Shown here: in pieces, positions 47,127 to 54,516 of the stretch
Position numbering within the stretch: position 1 is the first letter of the stretch
Layout of the letters: each line of letters begins with the position of its first letter
Assembly (NCBI RefSeq): GCF_002099195.1
Contig: NZ_NBYX01000005.1
Location: 310,001-374,000, forward strand
Length of the DNA: 64,000 nt
DNA from: Burkholderia puraquae
Lineage (GTDB): Bacteria; Pseudomonadota; Gammaproteobacteria; Burkholderiales; Burkholderiaceae
Direction: 5' to 3'
Made by a program: the position numbers and the translations under genes
Notes under the pieces: model-generated
What the model saw: only the letters and a program-made list of their open reading frames with translations
What the model was told of the DNA's origin: nothing
Databases searched by the model: none

Positions 47127-48605
47127 ATGCAACCTCGGACGGCAGCCCCTTATTCCATCGTGGCGGTTGGCGTTGTGATTGCCTGCGCACTGATGGGCCT
47201 GTGCGTGCTGCAGCTGTTCCAGAGTCGCCACGACGCACTGGAGCGAGCCAGCGAAACCTCTCGCAATCTTGGCTTGATGGCCGAGCGCGACATCGAGCGC
47301 AACTTCGAACTCTACGACCTGTCATTGCAGGCGCTGATCCATGGCCTGCAACGGCCCGACGTGATGGCCGCGGCGCCCGCGGTGCGGCGCGGTGCGTTGT
47401 TCGATCATGCGATGACGGCGCAATTTCTCGGCTCGCAGCTGGTGCTCGATGCGGATGGCAACATCATCCTGGATTCGGCCAGCGACGTGCCGCGCAAGGG
47501 CAATTTTGCCGATCGCAAGTACTTTACGGTGCACCGCGACAACCCGAACGCAGGGCTGTATATCAGTGATCCGTTCGCGTCGCGCCTGCGTCGCGGCATG
47601 CTCAGTATCGCGCTGTCGCGTCGGGTGTCGAACCCCGACGGTTCGTTTGCCGGCGTTGCCTTGATTGCGGTCAACCTCGAGTATTTCCACACGCTGTTCG
47701 CCGGATTGTCGCTGGGACAACATGGTTCGATCTCGCTGATCGGCAAGGACGGCATCATGGTCATGCGGCAGCCGTACGATGTCCGCACCGTCGGCCGCGA
47801 CATCAGCAAGGCGGCGACATTTCGGCGCTTTCGGAGCGCAGCGGAGGGCGCGTTTTCGGAAACGGCGTCCATCGACGGCGTGCGCCGTCTCTACTACTTC
47901 AAGAACCTGCCGAACCTGCCGCTGATCATCATGGTCGCGGAAGCCGAGCAGGACATTTATGCCGCGTGGAGACACCGTGCCGTGACGATCGGTGCGCTGG
48001 TGCTGACGTTCGGCGCCGCTTTCATCGCGCTATCCGCAATGCTCGGCGTGCAACTCCGGCGCCGGATGCGAGCGGAATCCGAGCTTGTCCTGCTGGCACG
48101 CACCGACGGGCTGACCGGTCTTAGCAATCGCCGCAGCTTCGGGGAAGTTCTGGACCGGGAATGGCGTCGCGCACGGCGGGCCCGCTCCGTTTTCTCATTG
48201 CTGTTCGTCGACGTCGATCGTTTCAAAGCCTACAACGACACCTACGGCCATCAGGCCGGGGACGACGCGCTGGCTGCGGTCGCGCGTTGCATCGGAGACA
48301 ACATCCGTCGACCGGTCGATACGGCGGCTCGCTATGGCGGGGAGGAATTCGTCGTGCTGCTTCCCGACACCTCGCAGACAGGGGCCGCCCAGATCGCCGA
48401 ACGGATACGTGCGGCGATCAACGAGCTGGCGCTCGAGCACACCGGGAGCGAATACGGGCGTGTGACGGCCAGTATCGGGCTGGCGAGCTGGGCGCCGGAT
48501 CAGGAGGGTGAGCCGGATGCCGTGATCAAGGCGGCCGATGAGGCGTTGTACTACGCGAAGGCAACCGGCCGGAACAAGGTCGCGGCCTTCCAGTCCACTG
48601 CCTGA
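47127..48605 (+). CDS. Membrane diguanylate cyclase with periplasmic Cache-type sensor
   Basis: The 492-residue protein has an N-terminal membrane helix (about 9-30), a periplasmic domain of about 250 residues that looks like double-Cache (QLVLDADGNIILDSAS, FADRKYFTVHRDNP, GSISLIGKDGIMVMRQPY), a second helix (about 283-307) and a GGDEF domain. The active motif YGGEEF is intact and the I-site RPVD stands five residues before it, so it should make cyclic di-GMP and be product-inhibited. GAGGAG precedes the ATG at 47127. The Cache part suggests sensing of a small external molecule, not identified. Confidence 0.92.
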   Translation: MQPRTAAPYSIVAVGVVIACALMGLCVLQLFQSRHDALERASETSRNLGLMAERDIERNFELYDLSLQALIHGLQRPDVMAAAPAVRRGALFDHAMTAQFLGSQLVLDADGNIILDSASDVPRKGNFADRKYFTVHRDNPNAGLYISDPFASRLRRGMLSIALSRRVSNPDGSFAGVALIAVNLEYFHTLFAGLSLGQHGSISLIGKDGIMVMRQPYDVRTVGRDISKAATFRRFRSAAEGAFSETASIDGVRRLYYFKNLPNLPLIIMVAEAEQDIYAAWRHRAVTIGALVLTFGAAFIALSAMLGVQLRRRMRAESELVLLARTDGLTGLSNRRSFGEVLDREWRRARRARSVFSLLFVDVDRFKAYNDTYGHQAGDDALAAVARCIGDNIRRPVDTAARYGGEEFVVLLPDTSQTGAAQIAERIRAAINELALEHTGSEYGRVTASIGLASWAPDQEGEPDAVIKAADEALYYAKATGRNKVAAFQSTA

Positions 48606-48645
48606 TTGTCGGTGGGCCTGCGTGAGTCAGGTGAAGCAATGGACA

Positions 48646-48671
48646 AGAAAAGGGCCCGCGATGAGCGAGCC
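48646..48671 (-). terminator. Terminator of the small lipoprotein gene
   Basis: On the minus strand GGCTCGC and GCGGGCC form a 7-bp stem (one G-U pair) around a 5-base loop, followed by CCTTTTCTT. It begins six bases after the stop codon at 48677. Confidence 0.65.
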
Positions 48672-48676
48672 TTCGA

Positions 48677-48838
48677 TCAGCAATTGCCCTTCTTGGCCTG
48701 TCCGGGCGGGCAGAACCCATTCCCCGGACCGCCTTGCGGCGCGATGACGGCCGGCGGGCCGGGAACGTATGCGACGCACCCGCCAAGTGCGCCGGCCAGG
48801 CTCGCCGCGGCGAGCCATGCGATAACCCCTTTCTTCAC
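48677..48838 (-). CDS. Very small lipoprotein (53 residues, GTG start)
   Basis: A short gene with its own signals: GGGAG 6 bases before a GTG start, a basic start (VKKG), hydrophobic helix and lipobox LGGC (Cys21), and a terminator after the stop. The mature peptide of 33 residues is rich in Pro and Gly, with two more Cys (GFCPPGQAKKGNC). It resembles the small proline-rich lipoproteins common in Burkholderia, of unknown function. It is convergent with the diguanylate cyclase gene. Confidence 0.7.
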   Translation of the reverse strand: MKKGVIAWLAAASLAGALGGCVAYVPGPPAVIAPQGGPGNGFCPPGQAKKGNC

Positions 48839-48943
48839 TTCGTTCTCCCGTTGTTGGAGGGAAAGGGCTGAACGGCCCTCTCGATAAAGCTGTCGATTCG
48901 GCAGACGTTGACGTTGTGGACTGACTGGTCGTTGCCAGGGTTT

Positions 48944-48985
48944 TGTAGGTATCTCTACAGCATTGCAGCGTATATGACGGCCGTC
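48944..48985. promoter_or_regulatory. Palindromes in the chrB promoter region, candidate ChrB operator
   Basis: Two symmetrical elements precede chrB: TGTAG-N6-CTACA (48944-48959) and the 10-bp palindrome GACGGCCGTC (48976-48985), itself flanked by GCAGC (48965-48969) and GCTGC (48989-48993). ChrB proteins are known chromate-responsive repressors of chr operons, so one of these may be its binding site. No convincing -35/-10 pair is evident. Confidence 0.45.
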
Positions 48986-48997
48986 TATGCTGCCTTC

Positions 48998-49984
48998 ATG
49001 GATACGAACGCTTCTTCATGGCTCCTGCTGATCGTCAGCTTGCCGACGGCCGGTGCGACTGCGCGCATGCGTATCTGGCGTGCCGTCAAGGCGCTGGGGT
49101 GTGGCGCGCTGCGGGACGGCGCATACCTGTTGCCGGCACATGCCGAACAGGCCGCGCAGTTGCACGATCTGGTTGACGCCGCGCGCGACGGAGAGGGGCA
49201 AGCCTGGCTGCTGCACGTGCGTGCGGAGGATGCCGCCGGAGAGAGCGAGTTTCAGCGCCTGTTCGATCGCACCGGCGACTACGCCGACTGGCTCGCCGAA
49301 CTCTCGGAACACCGGAAGACGCTGCCCGCTCTCGCCGCCGCCGATCTGACCCGCCTGCAACGCCGCCACGCCCGCACGTATGAGGCCATCCGAAGAGTCG
49401 ATTTCTTTCCCGGCGAAACGTCGCTGCGCGCAAGCGCGCAATGGCGGGATTTCTCTGCCGCTGTCGAGGCGTTGCGATCGCCCGGCGAGCCGCATGCCGC
49501 TCAGCGTGGCGTTCCGCGCCGCGACCCGGCGCAGTATCGAGGAAGGGTGTGGGCGACGCGCCGGCACCTCTGGGTCGACCGTGTCGCCAGTGCGTGGCTG
49601 ATTCAGCGCTTCATCGATCCTCATGCGCGCTTCGTGTGGCTGGACAACCTCGCTGAATGTCCCGCCGACGCCCTTGGCTTCGATTTCGACGGCGCCCCGT
49701 TCACCCACGTGGGCGTTCGCGTTTCGTTCGAGGTGCTGCTTGCCAGCTTCGGACTGGACGACAACGAAGGGCTCGTCCGGTTGGGCGCCATGGTGCATGC
49801 GCTGGACGTGGGCGGTTCGAGCGTGCCGGAAGCCGGCGGATTCGAGGCCATTCTGGCGGGCGCCCGCAAGCGTCTTGCCGACGACGACGCGTTGCTGGCG
49901 GAGATCGGCACCGTACTCGACTCGCTGTACGTCCATTTTCGCGGCAATCGAAAGCCGCAACCGCGCTACTCGGCAGCAACATGA
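48998..49984 (+). CDS. chrB: Chromate-resistance regulator ChrB
   Basis: The 328-residue protein has the typical ChrB order: N-terminal LLLIVSLPTAGATARMRIWR with the GALRDGAYLLP block, and a C-terminal domain (about 190-320; RHLWVDRVASAWLIQRFID, THVGVRVSFEVLLASFGL). ChrB represses chr operons and responds to chromate. ATG 48998 gives the family's usual start; the ATGs at 48908 and 48974 would add residues across the palindromes. No strong ribosome site is present. Its stop overlaps the chrA start as ATGA. The C-terminal half is clearly related to the third gene of the operon. Confidence 0.9.
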   Translation: MDTNASSWLLLIVSLPTAGATARMRIWRAVKALGCGALRDGAYLLPAHAEQAAQLHDLVDAARDGEGQAWLLHVRAEDAAGESEFQRLFDRTGDYADWLAELSEHRKTLPALAAADLTRLQRRHARTYEAIRRVDFFPGETSLRASAQWRDFSAAVEALRSPGEPHAAQRGVPRRDPAQYRGRVWATRRHLWVDRVASAWLIQRFIDPHARFVWLDNLAECPADALGFDFDGAPFTHVGVRVSFEVLLASFGLDDNEGLVRLGAMVHALDVGGSSVPEAGGFEAILAGARKRLADDDALLAEIGTVLDSLYVHFRGNRKPQPRYSAAT

Positions 49985-51153
49985 ACGCCCATCGCGACCG
50001 TCCCGCCTATACGCTTTGGCAACTGATCGGCTACTTCGCCCGGCTCGGCACCACGGGTTTCGGCGGACCGGTTGCGCTGGCCGGCTACATGCACCGCGAC
50101 CTGGTGGAAAAACGGAAATGGATCGCCGACGCGGACTACAAGGAAGGTCTCGCGCTCGCGCAGCTCGCCCCCGGTCCGCTGGCCGCGCAATTGGCGATCT
50201 ATCTCGGCTACGTGCACTACCGGATCGTCGGCGCGACGCTGGTCGGGATCGCTTTCGTGTTGCCGTCGTTCCTGATGGTCGTGCTGCTTGGCGCGGCCTA
50301 TGTGCGCTTCGGCGGCCTGACGTGGATGCAGTCGGTCTTCTACGGCGTAGGCGCGGCCGTGATCGGCATTATCGCGATCAGCGCGCGCAAGCTGACTGCA
50401 AAGAGCATCGGCAGAGACAAGCTGCTTTGGGCCATCTACCTGGTTCTGGTTGCCGTGACGGTCATCACGGAATCGGAAATGGCATGGCTGTTTCTTGCCG
50501 CAGGTTTGCTCGTCTGGTTCAGGCGCTCGCCGCCGAAGTGGATGAGCCAGGGGCGTGTCAATGCGATTGCCGCCGTGCCGGTCTCTGCCGGTAGCGCATT
50601 GCTTGGCACGATCGATTGGCCGCAGCTTTCTCAACTTGCCGTCTTCTTCGCCAAGGCCGGTGCCTTTGTGTTCGGCTCGGGGCTTGCAATCGTGCCGTTT
50701 CTCTATGGCGGAGTGGTCACCGAGCATCAATGGCTCAACGAGAAGCAGTTCGTCGATGCGGTGGCGGTCGCGATGATCACACCGGGGCCGGTCGTGATCA
50801 CGGTGGGTTTCATCGGTTATCTGGTGGCGGGCCTGCCCGGCGCTTGCGTGGCGGCGGCCGGCACGTTCCTGCCGTGCTATCTGTTCACGGTGCTGCCGGC
50901 GCCGTACTTCAAGAAGTACGGCAAGCTGCCCGCGATTCTCGCGTTTGTCGACGGTGTCACGGCGGCAGCCGTGGGTGCCATTACCGGTTCGGTGATCGTG
51001 CTGGCCAAGCGTTCGATCGTCGATGTACCGACGGCACTCATCGCGATCGCGACCATCGTGTTGCTGGTCAGGTTCAGGAAGTTGTCAGAGCCGCTGCTCG
51101 TGGCCGGGGCCGCGGTAATTGGCCTGGTGGTGTATCCGCTGTTGCATCACTGA
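49981..51153 (+). CDS. chrA: Chromate transporter ChrA (CHR superfamily)
   Basis: The 390-residue membrane protein exports chromate using the proton gradient. It has two homologous halves with about 10-12 helices. The first half has LGTTGFGGPVALAGYMHRDL and GLALAQLAPGPLAAQLAIYL; the second repeats the pattern with FVFGSGLAIVPFLYGGVV and VAVAMITPGPVVITVGFIGY. The paired APGP/TPGP motifs are diagnostic for long-chain CHR proteins. It overlaps the end of chrB by four bases and is followed 15 bases later by a ChrB-like gene, forming one operon. GC content is lower than in the surrounding genes, consistent with transfer. Confidence 0.95.
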   Translation: MNAHRDRPAYTLWQLIGYFARLGTTGFGGPVALAGYMHRDLVEKRKWIADADYKEGLALAQLAPGPLAAQLAIYLGYVHYRIVGATLVGIAFVLPSFLMVVLLGAAYVRFGGLTWMQSVFYGVGAAVIGIIAISARKLTAKSIGRDKLLWAIYLVLVAVTVITESEMAWLFLAAGLLVWFRRSPPKWMSQGRVNAIAAVPVSAGSALLGTIDWPQLSQLAVFFAKAGAFVFGSGLAIVPFLYGGVVTEHQWLNEKQFVDAVAVAMITPGPVVITVGFIGYLVAGLPGACVAAAGTFLPCYLFTVLPAPYFKKYGKLPAILAFVDGVTAAAVGAITGSVIVLAKRSIVDVPTALIAIATIVLLVRFRKLSEPLLVAGAAVIGLVVYPLLHH

Positions 51154-51167
51154 CCGTGGAGACTGTC

Positions 51168-51629
51168 ATGAAGTGGATTACGCGAGAACGTCCGAAGATC
51201 GACCGGGTCGCTTGCCCCTGGCTCATCGCCCGTTTCATCGACGAGGCACCCGATTTCCTCTACGTGTCGCCGGCTGACGTGCTGCGGATCGCCGGCGAGA
51301 CCGGCGCGATCCCATACGACATTCCGGGTGTGGAGCTGACGCATGCCGGCGAGAAATGCAGCTTCGATGCGTTTCTCGACAAATACGGTCTCGGTGACGA
51401 CGGCGCCTTGCAGCAGATGGCGAGCATCGTGCGCGGCGCGGATACGTCGCGGCTCGACTTGACGCCGCAGTCCAGCGGGCTCTACGCGATTTCGCTCGGC
51501 CTGTCGCACCTGTTTCCCGACGATCACGAGATGCTGGAGCACGGTCTGGTGATGTACGACGCGCTTTACGCGTGGTGTCGGCATTGCCAGACTGAAAGCC
51601 ACAACTGGCCGCCAAGGATGTCGAGTTGA
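51168..51629 (+). CDS. Stand-alone ChrB C-terminal-domain protein
   Basis: The 153-residue protein matches only the C-terminal half of ChrB. It begins KWITRERPKIDRVACPWLIA, like VDRVASAWLIQRFID in ChrB, and shares the later blocks THAGEKCSFDAFLDKYGLGD and ALQQMASIVRGAD. It ends with a His/Cys-containing tail (WCRHCQTESHNW) absent from ChrB. It has no DNA-binding-like N-terminal part, so it may be an enzyme or a chromate sensor rather than a regulator. Its exact role is not established. It is the last gene of the chr operon. Confidence 0.85.
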   Translation: MKWITRERPKIDRVACPWLIARFIDEAPDFLYVSPADVLRIAGETGAIPYDIPGVELTHAGEKCSFDAFLDKYGLGDDGALQQMASIVRGADTSRLDLTPQSSGLYAISLGLSHLFPDDHEMLEHGLVMYDALYAWCRHCQTESHNWPPRMSS

Positions 51630-51743
51630 CGGGGGGTGTTGCACGCGCAGCGTCGATGATCGATCGGAGCGGCAGGAGAGCGGCTTTTGGCACCGGGGCA
51701 ACCAGACGGCCTTGTCGCACAGGGCAGGTACTGCGGCATGGAT

Positions 51744-51893
51744 TGCCTTGCCGGCAATGCCGTATCGGTACCGGTACCGCCAGAGCCCGGAGCTGGACGG
51801 ACTCACCCCAAGATACAGTCCATTGCCGTCGGCAAGTTTGGTAGGCTTGTCGCCTGCCTTCGCCCGTCGGATCTTGGCGACGTCAAGTGGCAC
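51744..51893 (-). pseudogene. N-terminal remnant of a tyrosine-recombinase integrase
   Basis: About 50 codons from a GTG at 51893 read VPLDVAKIRRAKAGDKPTKL, then ADGNGLYLGVSPSSSGLWRY and RYRYGIAGK. This matches the arm-DNA-binding start of P4-type phage/island integrases, where the form LSDTxIRxAKPxDKPYKLxDGxGL...LWRYRYR is typical. The match stops abruptly; the remaining frame shows no catalytic domain, so the gene is a dead stump. Integrases of this type insert islands, often at tRNA genes, but no tRNA is next to it. It shows that a mobile element once lay here. Confidence 0.8.
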
Positions 51894-51899
51894 GGTGAA

Positions 51900-51942
51900 A
51901 AAGGGGGTATCGTCTTCGGATGGTCGAATCGATACCCCCTTT
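51900..51942. repeat. 13-bp perfect inverted repeat before the integrase stump
   Basis: AAAGGGGGTATCG (51900-51912) and CGATACCCCCTTT (51930-51942) flank a 17-base loop just upstream of the integrase start. It could be an old terminator, an operator of the integrase or a recombination site. Confidence 0.7.
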
Positions 51943-52071
51943 GCTACCCGCTTCTTTCTTGGCCGGACGCGATTTCCGCCGAACGCGAGCGAATGGTGGA
52001 AGGGCGTAAGATGCCCGATTGGCAAGGGTGACAGGCAAGTCGCCGAACCAGAACGAACAGGAGCAACCGAA

Positions 52072-52386
52072 GTGATCCGACATATTGTCATGTGGAAGTT
52101 GAAAGAATCGGCCGAAGGCGCGACGCGCGCCCAGAATGCGATGAAGCTGAAGGAAAAGCTCGAAGGCTGCCGCGACCTCGTGCCGGGCACCCTGCAGATC
52201 GACGTCGGCTTGGCGACGCCCGGCCTCGACGCGACCGCCGACATCGTGCTCGTGTCCGATTTCGCGGACAAGGCCGCGCTCGATGCCTACCAGGTGCACC
52301 CGGTTCACCAGGAAGTGAAGAAATTCGTCGTCGCGGTGGCTGAATCGCGCGAGTGCGTCGACTACATCGTCGACAGCGCGCAATGA
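52072..52386 (+). CDS. Stress-responsive alpha/beta-barrel (Dabb) domain protein
   Basis: The 104-residue protein is a dimeric alpha/beta-barrel of the Dabb family: start VIRHIVMWKLKESA, the middle DIVLVSDFADKAALDAYQVH and PVHQEVKKFVV. Members are small stress-linked or enzyme-like proteins, with no general function known. The GTG at 52072 has AGGAG 8 bases upstream. Its stop overlaps the start of the following thioesterase (ATGA), so the two are coupled. Confidence 0.88.
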   Translation: MIRHIVMWKLKESAEGATRAQNAMKLKEKLEGCRDLVPGTLQIDVGLATPGLDATADIVLVSDFADKAALDAYQVHPVHQEVKKFVVAVAESRECVDYIVDSAQ

Positions 52387-52862
52387 GCGACGCGGCAACC
52401 CCGACGGACAGCCCGTCGATCGAGAGCCCGTTCGTCGACCTGCTCGGCGTGCAGCTCGTGTCGGCGAAGGACGGTGCGAGCGAGCTCGTGCTGCCGCTCG
52501 AGGAGCGGCACATGAACACGTGGAGCATCGCGCACGGCGGCGTGACGATGACGCTCGCGGACACCGCGCTCGCGATGGCCGCACGCAGCCTGACCGACGA
52601 CGGCGTCGGCGTCGTGACGGTCGAGATGAAGGTGAACTTCATGCAGCCGGGGCGCGGCGAGTTGCGCGCTTACGGGCGCGTAATGCATCGCTCGACGACG
52701 ATGGCCTACTGCGAAGGCGAAGTGCGCGACAGCGACGGCAATTTCGTCGCGAAGGCGCTCGGCACGTTCAAGTACATGCGGCGGCTCGCGGTGGGCCGCG
52801 ACATCAAGCGGCAACGCTCGCGCACGGCGCCGGATGCCCAGCCCGGCCCGAGCGACGCGTAA
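52383..52862 (+). CDS. Hotdog-fold thioesterase (PaaI/YdiI-like)
   Basis: The 159-residue protein has the hotdog thioesterase pattern: MNTWSIAHGGVTMTLADTAL, in which the conserved Gly-Gly region and Asp belong to the active site, then VTVEMKVNFMQPG and AYCEGEVRDSDG. It hydrolyses an acyl-CoA of unknown identity. It overlaps the Dabb gene by four bases and ends before a strong terminator. The basic C-terminal tail is unstructured. Confidence 0.88.
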   Translation: MSDAATPTDSPSIESPFVDLLGVQLVSAKDGASELVLPLEERHMNTWSIAHGGVTMTLADTALAMAARSLTDDGVGVVTVEMKVNFMQPGRGELRAYGRVMHRSTTMAYCEGEVRDSDGNFVAKALGTFKYMRRLAVGRDIKRQRSRTAPDAQPGPSDA

Positions 52863-52874
52863 GCGCCCGAGCGC

Positions 52875-52912
52875 ACGGCCCTGCCTCTTCACTGGCAGGG
52901 CCGTTTTGTTTT
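52875..52912 (+). terminator. Intrinsic terminator after the thioesterase gene
   Basis: An 11-bp perfect stem (ACGGCCCTGCC / GGCAGGGCCGT) with an 8-base loop is followed by TTTTGTTTT. Confidence 0.92.
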
Positions 52913-53054
52913 GCGCGACGTCGGCCGCGTTGCACGGCAGGCTGAAGCGGGGCCGCAATTTCGACGCGTGGAGCGCACCACGCCCGCGCGACGCGGGCGT
53001 GGCATCATGTGACGCTTGTCCGTTCACGGCGCCGCACCGGCGCCGTCCTAACCG

Positions 53055-54014
53055 ATGCCGCTGAATCCGAAGATCGCCCAGGTGCTCGACATGATCGAGC
53101 GTGCAAAACGCCCGTCCTATCACCGCCAGACGCCGCAGCAGGCGCGCGCCGCGTACGAGAAGAGCGCGCCGATCCTCGATGTCGCACCGGCACCGATGCA
53201 TTCGGTCGAGGAATGCGTCGTGCCGACGCGCGACGGCCGCACGATCGGTGCGCGGCTGTACCTGCCGGTCGCGCCGAGCCTCGCGGAGCCGCTGCCCGCG
53301 CTCGTCTACTACCACGGCGGCGGTTTCACGGTCGGCAGCGTCGATACGCACGACGCGCTGTGCCGGATGTTCGCGCACGATGCGCAGTGCGCGGTGCTGT
53401 CGGTCGGCTACCGGCTCGCGCCGGAACACCGGTTCCCAACCGCGGTGAATGATGCCGACGACGCATTGCAATGGCTGCATCGCGAGGCCGCCACGTTCGG
53501 CATCGATGCCGAGCGGCTGGCCGTCGGCGGCGACAGTGCGGGCGGCACGCTCGCGACCGTCTGCGCGGTGCTCGCACGCGATGCAGGCATTCGCCTGGTG
53601 CTGCAGATGCTGATCTATCCGGGCGTGACGGGCTACCAGGACACCGAATCGCACGCGCGGCTCGCGAACGGCTACTTGCTGACGCAGGACACGATCCAGT
53701 GGTTCTTCACGCAATACGTGCGCGATCGGGCAGACCGCGACGACTGGCGGTTCGCGCCGCTCGACGGCACGCGCGATGCGCCGTCGTTCGCGGGCGTCGC
53801 GCCGGCGTGGATCGCGACGGCCGAATACGATCCGCTGAGCGACGAGGGCGCCGCGTATGCGGAAAAGTTGCGTGCGGCCGGCAACGCGGTCACGCTGGTC
53901 TGCTATCCGGGGATGATCCACGAATTCTTCAAGATGGGCGGCTACGTGCCCGAGGTGCGGGCCGCGCATGCCGATGCGGTCGCGGCGTTGAAGGCCGCAT
54001 TCGACGACGTTTGA
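53055..54014 (+). CDS. Alpha/beta hydrolase, hormone-sensitive-lipase family
   Basis: The 319-residue esterase has the HGGGF oxyanion motif (VYYHGGGFTVGS), the nucleophile elbow GDSAGG, a catalytic Asp near AEYDPLSDEG and His in MIHEFFKMGG. This is the HSL (family IV) group, acting on short-chain esters. No signal peptide is present. It stands alone after a terminator, 30 to 40 bases before a GNAT gene with which it may be cotranscribed. Confidence 0.92.
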   Translation: MPLNPKIAQVLDMIERAKRPSYHRQTPQQARAAYEKSAPILDVAPAPMHSVEECVVPTRDGRTIGARLYLPVAPSLAEPLPALVYYHGGGFTVGSVDTHDALCRMFAHDAQCAVLSVGYRLAPEHRFPTAVNDADDALQWLHREAATFGIDAERLAVGGDSAGGTLATVCAVLARDAGIRLVLQMLIYPGVTGYQDTESHARLANGYLLTQDTIQWFFTQYVRDRADRDDWRFAPLDGTRDAPSFAGVAPAWIATAEYDPLSDEGAAYAEKLRAAGNAVTLVCYPGMIHEFFKMGGYVPEVRAAHADAVAALKAAFDDV

Positions 54015-54055
54015 CGGCGGTTGTGTAGCGGCGGACGCGCCGCATGGGAGCTGCG

Positions 54056-54496
54056 ATGACGAACGGCGTGGTGGAAACGGGCGACTGGACGGTACTGGGC
54101 GGCGACGCCGCACGGATCCGCGACGCGGTGTTCGTGCGCGAGCAGCAGATTCCGCCGGAATGGGAGCTCGACGACGACGATCCGCTGTCGCTCCATGCGG
54201 TCGCGTACCGGGTCGACGCGGCGACCGGCGCACGCCGCGCGGTCGCGACGGGGCGGCTGCTGCCGTCCGGCACGATCGGCCGCGTCGCGGTGCTGGCCGA
54301 CGCGCGCGGGCAGGGCGTCGGGTCAGCTGTGCTCAACGCGCTGCTGGAGGCGGCGCGGCGCCGCGGCGAAATCGTCGTGCGGCTCTACGCGCAGGATTCG
54401 GCCGTGTCGTTCTACCTGCGGCACGGCTTCGCGGCGGTCGGTGAGCCGTTCGTCGAAGCCGGCGTGCCGCATGTCGAGATGGCGCGCGCGCCGTAG
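54056..54496 (+). CDS. GNAT-family acetyltransferase (ElaA-like)
   Basis: The 146-residue protein shows the GNAT core: AIRDAVFVREQQIPPEWELD at the start, the acetyl-CoA motif IGRVAVLADARGQGVGSAVL and the C-terminal FYLRHGFAAVGEPFVEAGVP. The N-terminal block resembles that of YjcF/ElaA-type proteins. GGGAG precedes the ATG at 54056; ATG 54044, four codons earlier, is possible. Substrate unknown. Confidence 0.87.
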   Translation: MTNGVVETGDWTVLGGDAARIRDAVFVREQQIPPEWELDDDDPLSLHAVAYRVDAATGARRAVATGRLLPSGTIGRVAVLADARGQGVGSAVLNALLEAARRRGEIVVRLYAQDSAVSFYLRHGFAAVGEPFVEAGVPHVEMARAP

Positions 54497-54516
54497 CACG
54501 GCGCCCGCTCGCGCGC

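Larger units (their letters stand above)
51630..52071. other. Scar region between the chr operon and the Dabb-domain gene
   Basis: The 442-base stretch has no intact gene. It holds the integrase stump (51744-51893), a 13-bp perfect inverted repeat at 51900-51942, and otherwise noncoding sequence. This is the probable right edge of the accessory stretch. Confidence 0.6.

Noticed and set aside
46687..47325. A 212-residue minus-strand frame overlapping the Cache-type cyclase
   Set aside because: It lies opposite the real gene and its composition is Arg/Pro rich with no domain; it is a shadow frame.
44021..52024. ATGCCCGGTCGGCA (44021-44034) and ATGCCCGATTGGCA (52011-52024) as direct repeats bounding the accessory stretch
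   Set aside because: 12 of 14 matches in GC-rich DNA is too weak to claim attachment sites without an empty-site comparison.
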